Assembly (NCBI GenBank): GCA_963205155.1
Contig: CAUJJY010000295.1
Span: 1-13,491, forward strand
Source of the DNA: Candidatus Zixiibacteriota bacterium
Lineage (GTDB): Bacteria; Zixibacteria; MSB-5A5; CAIYYT01
Length of the DNA: 13,491 bases
Reading direction: 5' to 3'
Shown in pieces: positions 6,819 through 13,491 of this stretch. The position numbers and the translations under genes are program-made. The first letter of the stretch is position 1. Every line of letters begins with the position of its first letter. Below the pieces are notes generated by a model. The model searched no databases, was not told the DNA's origin, and saw nothing but the letters and a program-made list of their open reading frames with translations.

Positions 6819-8092
6819 AAAGACCGAGGTCGATTAGCAGGTCGGTGGCTGCCCTTACGGCGGCATTAGTTGGCTCGACAGTGACCGGTGCCACGGCGCA
6901 GAGTCACTCCGAGACTTCCATTCTCATTTACTCGGAAAAAAATCGCATCCGCGCCACCGAAGGCAATTTCACTTTGAGCAAACAGCTCAAAAACGACTAC
7001 ACGCTGAACTTGCGTCTGACCTACGATGGCCTGACCGGGGCGACCCCCACCGGCGCCTCGCCTTCAAGATACGCGCAGACCATTACGCGGGCATCCGGCG
7101 GCAAGACCATCGCGGTGCCTGCCGGTGAACATCCGGTCGACAATTCCTTCAAAGACACCCGCTTCGCTGCCGAAGCCGGATTTTCGCGCCCGCTGGGAAG
7201 ATTAAACACCGCCACCTTCGGCGCTCATGCCTCCAGCGAACACGATTACACGTCGCTAGGCATCAATGGCGGCATTGCGCGTGACTTCAATCGCCGCAAT
7301 ACCACGTTGGGTCTCTCGCTCTCCGTTGCCCGCGACGTCTCCAAGCCGGTTGGCGGTTATCATGTGCCGTTCACCGATATCGAGGCCGAAATCGACGACG
7401 ACCGCGAGACAAGGCTCGAACGCTTCTCCGGTAAGAAGCGGAACGTGTATGATGTCATCTTGAGCATGACACAAGTACTGGATCGGCAGACGTTGCTTTT
7501 GCTCAATCTCTCGCTCAACCGCGCGTCCGGCTACCTGACCGATCCTTACAAGATTATAAGTCTTGTGCAAGCGCCAGATGGCGGAGACCCCGGCGAGCCC
7601 GTCGGCGCCATTTTCGAAAATCGCCCCGACAGCCGCAACAAAAACGCCGTTTTCGCCGAACTCCGTCGCCACTTGGGACGAAGTACCGCCGGACTGCAAT
7701 ATCGCTACTTCTGGGATAGCTGGGGGGTTGTGGCACACTCTGTTGACGCTACACTTCGCTTCGATTTCAAACAACGTGGCGCAATTCATCCGCGTGTTCG
7801 CTGGTACCACCAATCGGAAGCGGACATTTACCAGCCCTTCCTGGTGCAGGGCGTGCCACTGCCGGCTTATGCCTCATCAGATAGCCGACTCGCTGCGTTC
7901 GATGCCTACACCCTTGGACTCACATACAGCGTGCCAGTGAGAAACGGTTCTCGCCTGAACATTACAGCGGAATACTATGCCCAGCGTGGTGATCGCAGTC
8001 CGCCGGAGGCCTTCGGATCGCTGCTTTCCTTTGACTTGTTTCCCAAGCTCGATGTCATCATGCTTCGCTTGGGATACGAGCGGGATTTTTAG
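6815..8092 (+). CDS. DUF3570-family outer-membrane protein
   Basis: 425 residues from TTG 6815, which overlaps the DUF4266 stop (ATTGA). A longer frame opens at 6674, but its extra 47 residues lie inside the DUF4266 gene and are arginine-rich nonsense; from TTG 6815 a proper signal peptide appears (KRPRSISR, hydrophobic 10-25, cleavage near ATA/Q29). DUF3570 hallmarks in order: IYSEKNRIR (38-46), DGLTGATPTGASP (71-83), DFNRRNTTLGLSLS, SGYLTDPYKI (238-247), ENRPDSRNK (268-276), FDAYTLGLTYSVP, and a C-terminal strand ending RDF. Alternating strands and a terminal Phe indicate a large outer-membrane beta-barrel. From memory, this pair is often found with a TlpA-type thioredoxin and an ApbE flavin transferase; neither is in this window. 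The role may be a pore or export channel linked to the DUF4266 lipoprotein, but that is inference. Confidence 0.9.
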   Translation: MKRPRSISRSVAALTAALVGSTVTGATAQSHSETSILIYSEKNRIRATEGNFTLSKQLKNDYTLNLRLTYDGLTGATPTGASPSRYAQTITRASGGKTIAVPAGEHPVDNSFKDTRFAAEAGFSRPLGRLNTATFGAHASSEHDYTSLGINGGIARDFNRRNTTLGLSLSVARDVSKPVGGYHVPFTDIEAEIDDDRETRLERFSGKKRNVYDVILSMTQVLDRQTLLLLNLSLNRASGYLTDPYKIISLVQAPDGGDPGEPVGAIFENRPDSRNKNAVFAELRRHLGRSTAGLQYRYFWDSWGVVAHSVDATLRFDFKQRGAIHPRVRWYHQSEADIYQPFLVQGVPLPAYASSDSRLAAFDAYTLGLTYSVPVRNGSRLNITAEYYAQRGDRSPPEAFGSLLSFDLFPKLDVIMLRLGYERDF

Positions 8093-8167
8093 ATAGATCT
8101 TGGAAGTCAATCGGAGAGTCAGTGCGGGTCACCGGCGTCATTCGCCCACCACTGATCTTCCAACCAG

Positions 8168-8209
8168 TGACATTAGCGAGGTTGAGCAATCAGCCTCGCT
8201 AATCTCTTT
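8168..8209 (+). terminator. Hairpin terminator of the DUF3570 cassette
   Basis: ATTAGCGAGG (8172-8181) pairs perfectly with CCTCGCTAAT (8194-8203). The loop closes further as TTGA/TCAG (one G-U pair, in the plus-strand RNA only) around GCAA, a GNRA tetraloop, giving a 14-pair stem. CTCTTTGTTT follows. It lies 79 bases past the stop of the DUF3570 gene and before the convergent gene. Confidence 0.75.
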
Positions 8210-8216
8210 GTTTAGA

Positions 8217-8236
8217 TCAAGAACCCTCAAGAACCC
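8217..8236. repeat. Perfect tandem 10-mer
   Basis: TCAAGAACCC occurs twice back to back (8217-8226 and 8227-8236) in the space between the two convergent terminator-like hairpins. No function is apparent. Confidence 0.8.
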
Positions 8237-8241
8237 ATGCT

Positions 8242-8268
8242 GCTCGCAAACCAGTCAATTTGCGAAGC
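8242..8268 (-). terminator. Possible terminator of the 876-residue protein gene
   Basis: GCTCGCAAA (8242-8250) pairs with TTTGCGAAGC (8259-8268) apart from one bulged base, around an 8-base loop. It begins about 11 bases past the stop of the minus-strand gene at 8279. The sequence after it on the minus strand is only mildly T-rich, so this is tentative. Confidence 0.4.
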
Positions 8269-8278
8269 GTGTCTTCTG

Positions 8279-10909
8279 CTATCGCGAAAGCAGAGTCAGG
8301 TTTCCCTTGGATTGACCAGGCTTAAACTCGATCAGATAGTCGGTACCGACCAGGAACCGAAAATCGACACTAACGCGTGCTTTGGCGCAATCGACCTCCC
8401 ATTCGTCCACCTTGCCATCGTCATTTGTATCCTTTCCCGAGCAATCACAAGTATTCCAGCCGGCAAGATCAATATTAATCGCGCCCGCTACGAGATCACC
8501 CAATTCTGTACCCCAATCGGTGAGATATACGTCTCCCGGCGCGGTTACCCCGCAGTTACAGCCGAGATCCTCGGGATCCTGGAAGAAGCCAAATTGCATC
8601 GGTGCGTCAATCGTTTGTTCGTAACGACAGAGATGCGAAGTTGTCCCGAAGACAACCGCACACTTGACATCAAATCCCGAGCATCCCCAATAATCAACCC
8701 CGCCGACAGGATAGGCTCCGGCTTCCTCGATCAGTGAACTTGCCAATCCTATCTCGACAAAGTCGAAGTCTGAATTGGACACACCGCGAACTCCCGCACC
8801 CGACATCGTCATTAACGGACTGCCGCCGAACACGCATTCATCAGAAAAGAGTGTCGGTTTGCGCAAGCCGACCTGCGGGAAGGTCAATTGGTTGTTGCTC
8901 TCGTAATGTCCATTATTGTCCATGTCAAAATAGACCGTTCCCGTCATGGACGGATCCGGCACAAGCATCAGGTCGCGCGGTGCTGTCACGCTGCCTGATT
9001 GCTGAACATTGATTCTGAAGGAATCAGGTTTATAGTCATCATGTGATGCTACAACCCACCACTCGCCAATCGGCAGGCTCAATGTGTACGAACCCTCGTT
9101 GGCCGTAGTCGTCAGATACTGATGATTCCCGCCGATCTGCTTCGCCTCGATCTCAACGGCATCGGTGAAGTATGGCGGATTGATCCCATGGCGCTGCAAT
9201 ATCTGATTCATGACGTTTCCGCCCAAACCGCCAGTCTGTTTCTCGAGAATGATGTTCTGGTCTATTGTCTGATTTTTGGCGATCACGATGCCCACAGTCG
9301 CGGTTTCGTAGCCACTCTTGGTCACCTGCAAGCTCTTCTCGCCGACACCAATGTTATCGAAGCGAAAATAGCCGGTGTTGCTTGTCGTCTGCTCATGCGA
9401 GGGGTGCATTGGATTATTCTCATCTCCGAGAAGTTGCACTACCGCTCCGGAGATTCCCAACCCGCTCTGCTTGTCGCCCACGTATCCCTGCACGGCGCCG
9501 AAATCGGTATATTCCTTCCATGCCACGAAACTCGTGCGAAACAAGCTCGAGTTGAACCCGAGCACGGCACGAAAACCCTGGGTCACGCTGTTGAATGCCA
9601 GCGTCGCCTTGAGCGGAACGGCCACCCATTTCCCGAGTGCCTGCAATGCCTGACTCGTGATCACGATGCCCGCGACATCAAAAAAAGCTTGGCGGTAGTC
9701 ATCAGAGTTTACAATTCGCGAGAGGAACTGCTTGACGATCCAGTAGGCGGCGCCTGAAGGATCATTGGCTTCAACGTAAGCATTCAATCGTTGGAGATTT
9801 GCCAGCTCCGTGTATACAAAAGAAATCAGTTTGATGTCGTTTTTCACCAGTTCGGCAATTCGGTCTGAAGCGATCGGCACCACCACATTGGCAACCACCG
9901 ACATTGTGTGCCGGCCCAATTCCCAGATCGCCGTCATCGCCCCGCCCAAATGTGCAAAATTGCGCTCCTCCATCGACAGATCGTGCCAGCGATTTGCATC
10001 AATCATGAGGAAACCGTAGCCGTACACATTCAGCTTCAGAGTATCCCCTCCCGGCGTTAGATGGTAGTTGAAGTCGCGCTTCGATGGTGGAAACGGCGTC
10101 CCTTGTGACTTGATCATGTCCAGAAAATCCCCGCTCGGGAAAATAAAGAACGAATCAGTCGGAGTCGTACAATACGCCCACCGGCAATAGGAGTTCTGAA
10201 TCCTGAACTTGTCGCCGCCCTCCGACGTCAGCCGCAGGCCTCCTTTTTCCGTACTCGGAACAATCTCCGGCGGCGAGTCGAGTGCCTGCTCAGCTGTTGC
10301 GGACTTGCTATTGGCGATCAGCGGGAAAAGTCTACGAATCTGTGAAGGAAAAGACTCGACATAGGCGCGTATAACATCACTGACATATGCGTCAAGAACC
10401 GGGTCAGCAACATTTAGAGCGCGCGGATCGTCGGCCAGTTTTCCCTCAAGGTAATCGTGCAAATTGACAAACTGCTCCAATGAGTCCAGCCGGTTCAAAA
10501 TTGTCTCCGCATCCGATGGATCACTATTACAGACAAACGGATGCAAAAACACCAGCGCCTTCGCGGTCGAGGTAGCATCGAGATTTAACTTCAGTTTCGC
10601 TGTCGGATTGGGAGCTATCTGCATCAGCAGGATCTTGCCGTCTTGATCGGAAGCCATCGCCAACCCAGCAACATGCTCGTTTCCGGCAATTGAGAAGTTC
10701 TTACTGGTGTCGACAGTGCCGACGTTCGATCCGAAACTCACGGTAATCTCGTTTGCATTGACAACCGTGCCTGGAAAAATAAGTGTTCCATCCATTGGGA
10801 CTTCAATTTTGGCGGGAGAAGTTGGATTGTCTTCTGAACAATGGACGCAGAATCCCAACAAGATTGCCATTATGACAACGGCACGAGCGAAACCAGGAAC
10901 TGTACGCAT
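8279..10909 (-). CDS. Large exported protein, probable lipoprotein, with Ig-like domains and EF-hand-like loop
   Basis: 876 residues; GAGG (complement of 10915-10918) lies 5 bases before ATG. The N-terminus has a hydrophobic segment (about 10-21) and then C-V-H-C-SEDNPTSP. Cys24 plus an Asn/Pro-rich linker looks like an FCB lipoprotein start, though neither Cys21 nor Cys24 has a classical lipobox. Residues 30-460 form an unrecognised, largely alpha/beta region with YCRWAYC at 241-247. Residues about 470-556 and 560-650 look like two carboxypeptidase-regulatory/CNA-B-type Ig domains (GISGAVVQLLGDE... NTGYFRFDNIGVG; EGSYTLSLPIGEWWVVA). The C-terminal 220 residues carry FDMDNNGHYE (661-670), a cysteine-rich stretch (CNC, CDC) and a full EF-hand-type loop, DTNDDGKVDEWE (827-838). 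Probably anchored at the cell surface and calcium-stabilised. It is a single-gene unit with its own promoter; function unknown. Confidence 0.85.
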   Translation of the reverse strand: MRTVPGFARAVVIMAILLGFCVHCSEDNPTSPAKIEVPMDGTLIFPGTVVNANEITVSFGSNVGTVDTSKNFSIAGNEHVAGLAMASDQDGKILLMQIAPNPTAKLKLNLDATSTAKALVFLHPFVCNSDPSDAETILNRLDSLEQFVNLHDYLEGKLADDPRALNVADPVLDAYVSDVIRAYVESFPSQIRRLFPLIANSKSATAEQALDSPPEIVPSTEKGGLRLTSEGGDKFRIQNSYCRWAYCTTPTDSFFIFPSGDFLDMIKSQGTPFPPSKRDFNYHLTPGGDTLKLNVYGYGFLMIDANRWHDLSMEERNFAHLGGAMTAIWELGRHTMSVVANVVVPIASDRIAELVKNDIKLISFVYTELANLQRLNAYVEANDPSGAAYWIVKQFLSRIVNSDDYRQAFFDVAGIVITSQALQALGKWVAVPLKATLAFNSVTQGFRAVLGFNSSLFRTSFVAWKEYTDFGAVQGYVGDKQSGLGISGAVVQLLGDENNPMHPSHEQTTSNTGYFRFDNIGVGEKSLQVTKSGYETATVGIVIAKNQTIDQNIILEKQTGGLGGNVMNQILQRHGINPPYFTDAVEIEAKQIGGNHQYLTTTANEGSYTLSLPIGEWWVVASHDDYKPDSFRINVQQSGSVTAPRDLMLVPDPSMTGTVYFDMDNNGHYESNNQLTFPQVGLRKPTLFSDECVFGGSPLMTMSGAGVRGVSNSDFDFVEIGLASSLIEEAGAYPVGGVDYWGCSGFDVKCAVVFGTTSHLCRYEQTIDAPMQFGFFQDPEDLGCNCGVTAPGDVYLTDWGTELGDLVAGAINIDLAGWNTCDCSGKDTNDDGKVDEWEVDCAKARVSVDFRFLVGTDYLIEFKPGQSKGNLTLLSR

Positions 10910-11339
10910 AGATTCCTCACATCAGAAAGAAGGGGCCTCCAAAAGCAAGGTTAGGCTGACAATCGTAGAGGTAGTTCTATTATAAAGTAATAATAAACAC
11001 AAAAGTCCACAATGTCAAGCAACGAGGCGAAATGAAGTCTGCTTATGACACTTAAAGCACAGCGGGAAAGAGGTGGATTCTGAGCATCAAGCGACTGTTC
11101 GTTCGCTTAACGTCGATACAAAGGAGGCTACCTGAAAGATACAACGTATTGCCAGTGCCAGCCGTGGTCGCAATACCGAAGGCACCACACCCGTCAACCT
11201 GACAGGGCTGGGGCCGACTATTGCGTCCTTAGTTCCGGTGCGGGAAAGCCTGACGAACTCCGCCCCAATTACGTTAGGCGGAAGCTCTTCGACAATCCAC
11301 CGAATCTTGGCTCATCATCCGGCAGTGCTCTTTCCAGTT
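10910..11339 (-). other. 430-base intergenic region, no supported gene
   Basis: It holds the promoter at 10990-11018 and the leader of the 876-residue protein gene. From 11019 to 11339 I find no gene with a start, ribosome site and clean frame. Some frames are open for 50-60 codons on either strand (for example a minus-strand stretch reading CQVDGCGAFGIATTAGTGNT) but all are broken by stops. This could be a decayed gene or chance. No clear terminator was found for the dockerin gene ending at 11340. Confidence 0.5.
10990..11018 (-). promoter_or_regulatory. Sigma70-type promoter of the 876-residue protein gene
   Basis: Read on the minus strand: TTGACA (11018-11013, perfect -35), 17-base spacer, TATTAT (10995-10990, one mismatch to TATAAT). 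Transcription would begin near 10983 and give a leader of roughly 75 bases before ATG 10909. Spacing and consensus match are the best in the window. Confidence 0.75.
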
Positions 11340-12041
11340 CTAATAGCACGGACCGCACGGAGCGGGACCGCCGGCGAAGATGTAGTTAATCAGGTAGACA
11401 ACGTCACTGACATTCGCCGTCATGTCGCAATTTACATCGCCAACAAATTGGTCCGGAATCGGCTCGGGTCCACCACCAAAAATCCAGTTGATCATATAGA
11501 CCACGTCGGAGATCGTAATACGATTGTCGGCGTTTACGTCTCCCACGAATTGGCAGACTTTCACCCAGCCATCTACTGCATCATAAATCAAAGGCTCGTT
11601 GTCGCCATTACGGGCGCGTATGGATGTAAACTCCAGATTACTCTCGCCGAACCCGATTGTGTAAAACCGAATATTCGCCAATGTTCCGGAGCCGGAAACG
11701 GTAAATCCATCGCCCAAAATTGCGCCGTCAATAAAGAGCTTGGAAGAATCGGGCGAGAATCCCACCCAGAAAAACGTCGGCAGACTGGAGGTCGGCAGAA
11801 GATATCCTTCAGTCACGCTTAGCGAATCAGTTCGAATAACATTGCGGTCGAAGGAAATTTCCACCGAAAAGGCTTTTAGATTTACCGAAGCCGCATCTAC
11901 TGGCATTAATACATCAAAAAGTGAATCCCGAAATACCACTGTGCTGTCCGGTATGAGATAAAACGCCGGAGACGCGGACAACACGGGTGCGCACACAACG
12001 ACGAGCAGCAATATCAAAGAGGTCAAAACTCTATTTTTCAT
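11340..12041 (-). CDS. Secreted cohesin-like/dockerin protein
   Basis: 233 residues. Signal peptide 1-23 (hydrophobic VLTSLILLLVVVCAPVLSA). Residues about 30-162 follow the cohesin pattern: FDVLMPVDA, LKAFSVEISFDRNVIR, GYLLPTSS, LFIDGAIL, VSGSGTLANIRF, DGWVKV. Two dockerin type I calcium loops follow, at 168-179 (DVNADNRITISD) and 202-213 (DVNCDMTANVSD), each with a helix ending in INWIF or INYIF. The usual Gly at loop position 6 is Asn or Met, but the calcium ligands (positions 1, 3, 5, 9, 12) are kept. It ends GGPAPCGPCY. A complete dockerin next to a cohesin-like fold in one chain suggests a surface or secreted structural protein. AAGGA precedes the ATG, and the gene starts 14 bases after the stop of the related upstream gene, so they are co-transcribed. 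Confidence 0.87.
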   Translation of the reverse strand: MKNRVLTSLILLLVVVCAPVLSASPAFYLIPDSTVVFRDSLFDVLMPVDAASVNLKAFSVEISFDRNVIRTDSLSVTEGYLLPTSSLPTFFWVGFSPDSSKLFIDGAILGDGFTVSGSGTLANIRFYTIGFGESNLEFTSIRARNGDNEPLIYDAVDGWVKVCQFVGDVNADNRITISDVVYMINWIFGGGPEPIPDQFVGDVNCDMTANVSDVVYLINYIFAGGPAPCGPCY

Positions 12042-12055
12042 TTTCCCGTTCCTTG

Positions 12056-12796
12056 TCAGTCACATGGGTTACAGGGCGGAGGTCCGCCGGCAAAAATGTA
12101 ATTTATCAGGTAAACTGCGTCCGAAATCGAGATTGTGCCGTTACAATCCGCATCGCCCACCAGTTTGATCGGATGGGGAGCCGGTCCGCCGGCAAAAATG
12201 TAGTTGATCAAATACACGACATCAGACACTGTAATCATTCCGTTGAAATCGGCATCACCAAACATAAACGCCGTCGGACAAACAATCACCAACCCGTTGA
12301 GCGAGTCATCCATCGCAATCTCAACATTGACTTCGTCGAGTATATCCGATTGCCGGAACATGACCCCCGATACGCCATGCCCGACCGCGACAAAGTTCAT
12401 TCTCAATAAGTAGCCCGGTCCATCGACATTTACCAGCGGTCCGAATAGCGACGCCAGGAGTTCGTACACGTATGTCGGTTGAGACCCGCTGAAGATGTGA
12501 GTCGTATCCGTCCAAAAAAAGAACGCGCCCGAGGGTCCGTTGAAGAACGGTTCCTTGGCTGCGCTAATCATCTTGATTACCGTGGTATCAACCTCGATAT
12601 CAAAGAAATATGACTTCACGTCTACCACCGTATCAATGGCGATGTACAGCGAAAACGTGTCGTTCAATCCGACAATCTTCTCTTCCGGAAAAATGAAGAC
12701 ATGTCCGGTGCTATCTGATGTTTGTCCATGCGCCGAGCCTGCCAGTGTCAGCAACAATAGCAGAAGCATCAAGCGCAACTTGCAGAAATTGTTCAT
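12056..12796 (-). CDS. Secreted cohesin-like/dockerin protein
   Basis: 246 residues, a diverged sister of the downstream product. Signal peptide with a seven-residue leucine/methionine core and cleavage after AHG (24). Cohesin-like region about 31-172: FIFPEEKIVGLNDTFSLYIAI, VKSYFFDIEVDTTVIK, GPGYLLRMNFVAVG, LNGLVIVC. Dockerin loops at 181-192 (DADFNGMITVSD) and 215-226 (DADCNGTISISD), each followed by (V/A)VYLINYIFAGG. It ends PPPCNPCD. The dockerin halves of the two proteins are far more alike than their cohesin halves. GGAAG lies 7 bases before ATG 12796. It sits between the sorting-domain protein gene and the second dockerin gene on the same strand. Extracellular location is inferred from the signal peptide and domain types. 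Confidence 0.88.
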   Translation of the reverse strand: MNNFCKLRLMLLLLLLTLAGSAHGQTSDSTGHVFIFPEEKIVGLNDTFSLYIAIDTVVDVKSYFFDIEVDTTVIKMISAAKEPFFNGPSGAFFFWTDTTHIFSGSQPTYVYELLASLFGPLVNVDGPGYLLRMNFVAVGHGVSGVMFRQSDILDEVNVEIAMDDSLNGLVIVCPTAFMFGDADFNGMITVSDVVYLINYIFAGGPAPHPIKLVGDADCNGTISISDAVYLINYIFAGGPPPCNPCD

Positions 12797-12817
12797 AATC
12801 GTGCTTCCAGACTATTG

Positions 12818-12853
12818 AACCGGGCCCGCGAGCAATTACCCGCAAGCCCGGTT
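12818..12853 (-). terminator. Intercistronic hairpin, processing or attenuation element
   Basis: AACCGGGC (12818-12825) and GCCCGGTT (12846-12853) are perfect 8-base inverted repeats. Between them GCGAG/CCCGC also pairs, with three positions that are A-C mismatches on the plus strand but G-U pairs in minus-strand RNA, giving a continuous 15-pair stem with a 6-base loop. There is no U tract after it, so it may be a leaky terminator or an mRNA end protector between the sorting-domain gene and the dockerin genes. Confidence 0.55.
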
Positions 12854-12865
12854 CCGTTGTAACGG

Positions 12866-13491
12866 TTACTTCAACATGGTCATCTTGACAGTCTTCTGGA
12901 AGTCGGCCGTCTCGAATCTATAGAAATAGATACCCGAGGCTACCTTACTGCCAGTGTCAGTCGTGCCATTCCAAATAACTTCGTGCGTGCCCGCAGCTTG
13001 ATACTCATCAACCAGCGTCCGCACCAACTGACCCATGACGTTGTAAATCCGGATCGAAACCTTGGTCGCCGTCGGCAAACCGTAGGAGATCGAAGTCTCC
13101 GGATTAAACGGATTGGGTGAGTTCTGACCGACGGTGTAACTCGTCGGCAGAGCAACTTCGGAAATCGGCTCCGGCTGTTCGACAATCTGAATTTGCTCGA
13201 CTATCGAGTTGTTCTCGTTGTCTCTGATATCCGCACGAGTCAGCCTCGCACGCGGAGCTGTCGCCGAGCGCGTCTGGAACTTCAGTGTGGCAATCACGCC
13301 TGAACCGGTGAATGCCGAACCCTGTCCCAATACCGCCGCCGAAATCGATACCTTGTTTTCTCCTACCAACGGTTTGTAGAAGATTGGCAAATTCGGACTC
13401 GCGATATCCGATCCAATCGCCGCCGAGACAAACGTCAACTGCGTCTGATCAAAACTGATCTCGCCAATCAACGACTTCGCGTCGTTCGAGC
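12866..13491 (-). CDS. Cohesin-like protein with T9SS/FlgD-like C-terminal sorting domain (5' end missing)
   Basis: The gene runs in from beyond the window; 208 residues are visible and the frame is open to the last base. An apparent TTG start near 13471 is internal, since the frame continues upstream and the protein would otherwise lack half a domain. The first part is the second half of a cohesin-like domain (GEISFDQTQLTFVSAAIGS, VSISAAVLGQGSAFTGSGVI, ATLKFQTRS). The last 90 or so residues are a T9SS type A/FlgD Ig-like sorting domain: NSPNPFNPETSISYGLP, VSIRIYNVMGQLVRTLVD, GTHEVIWNGTTDTGSKVASG, IYFYRFETADFQKTVKMTMLK. Such C-terminal domains direct secretion across the outer membrane in the type IX system. 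It is probably the first visible gene of the cohesin set. Confidence 0.88.
   Translation of the reverse strand, partial: SNDAKSLIGEISFDQTQLTFVSAAIGSDIASPNLPIFYKPLVGENKVSISAAVLGQGSAFTGSGVIATLKFQTRSATAPRARLTRADIRDNENNSIVEQIQIVEQPEPISEVALPTSYTVGQNSPNPFNPETSISYGLPTATKVSIRIYNVMGQLVRTLVDEYQAAGTHEVIWNGTTDTGSKVASGIYFYRFETADFQKTVKMTMLK

Noticed and set aside
7256..7813. Minus-strand open frame of 185 codons
   Set aside because: Antisense to the DUF3570 gene, whose family motifs are clear on the plus strand.
8237..8737. Plus-strand open frame of 166 codons
   Set aside because: Overlaps the C-terminal coding region of the minus-strand gene, including its EF-hand loop and cysteine motifs; no start signal.
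9122..9757. Plus-strand open frame of 211 codons
   Set aside because: Opposite the Ig-like region of the 876-residue protein; no ribosome site and no recognisable motif.
11238..11822. Plus-strand open frame of 194 codons
   Set aside because: Mostly antisense to the cohesin/dockerin gene; the frame is kept open by the repeated dockerin codons.
12070..12240. Imperfect DNA repeats resembling a short repeat array
   Set aside because: They are the coding sequences of the dockerin loops, spaced by protein structure, not a CRISPR or intergenic repeat array.

Overview
The window looks like part of a Gram-negative chromosome from the FCB superphylum, most likely a candidate phylum such as Zixibacteria. 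This is inferred from style, not from a marker gene. Three minus-strand genes carry cohesin-like domains, paired dockerin repeats of the 'GDxNxD...SDVVYLINYIFAGG' kind and a T9SS/FlgD-like C-terminal sorting domain. Several signal-peptide beta-barrels are present, and one large exported protein begins with the 'CSEDNPTSP' start seen on lipoproteins of these lineages. Almost every product is predicted to be exported. No tRNA, rRNA, CRISPR array, insertion sequence or phage gene was seen.

Plus strand, about 177-5528: five closely spaced genes that read as one transcription unit. They are an exported protein with two glycine-rich hydrophobic segments, a lipoprotein, an outer-membrane beta-barrel, a FabF-type beta-ketoacyl-ACP synthase, and a large exported protein with a pentaglycine/CPYVYSFDG module. 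The synthase is the only clearly cytoplasmic protein. Its catalytic cysteine is replaced by serine, while the two histidines and the lysine are kept. No acyl carrier protein, reductase or transferase accompanies it.

Plus strand, 5847-8092: a three-gene cassette of a small beta-barrel, a DUF4266 lipoprotein ending in GGGGCGCN, and a DUF3570 outer-membrane protein. The DUF3570 gene most likely starts at a TTG that overlaps the DUF4266 stop codon. The cassette ends at a strong hairpin (8168-8209).

Minus strand, 10909-8279: an 876-residue exported protein, probably a lipoprotein, with two carboxypeptidase-regulatory-like (Ig-like) domains and a calcium-binding loop near the C-terminus. A near-consensus sigma70-type promoter lies upstream of it (10990-11018).

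Minus strand, 13491-11340: a three-gene set of cohesin-like proteins. The first (cut by the window edge) ends in a T9SS/FlgD-like sorting domain; the next two end in paired dockerin repeats. A hairpin that pairs well only in the minus-strand RNA separates the first from the second. The two halves of the window converge at about 8.1-8.28 kb.

The two parts most worth following up are the envelope operon built around a Cys-to-Ser ketosynthase, and the barrel-DUF4266-DUF3570 cassette.
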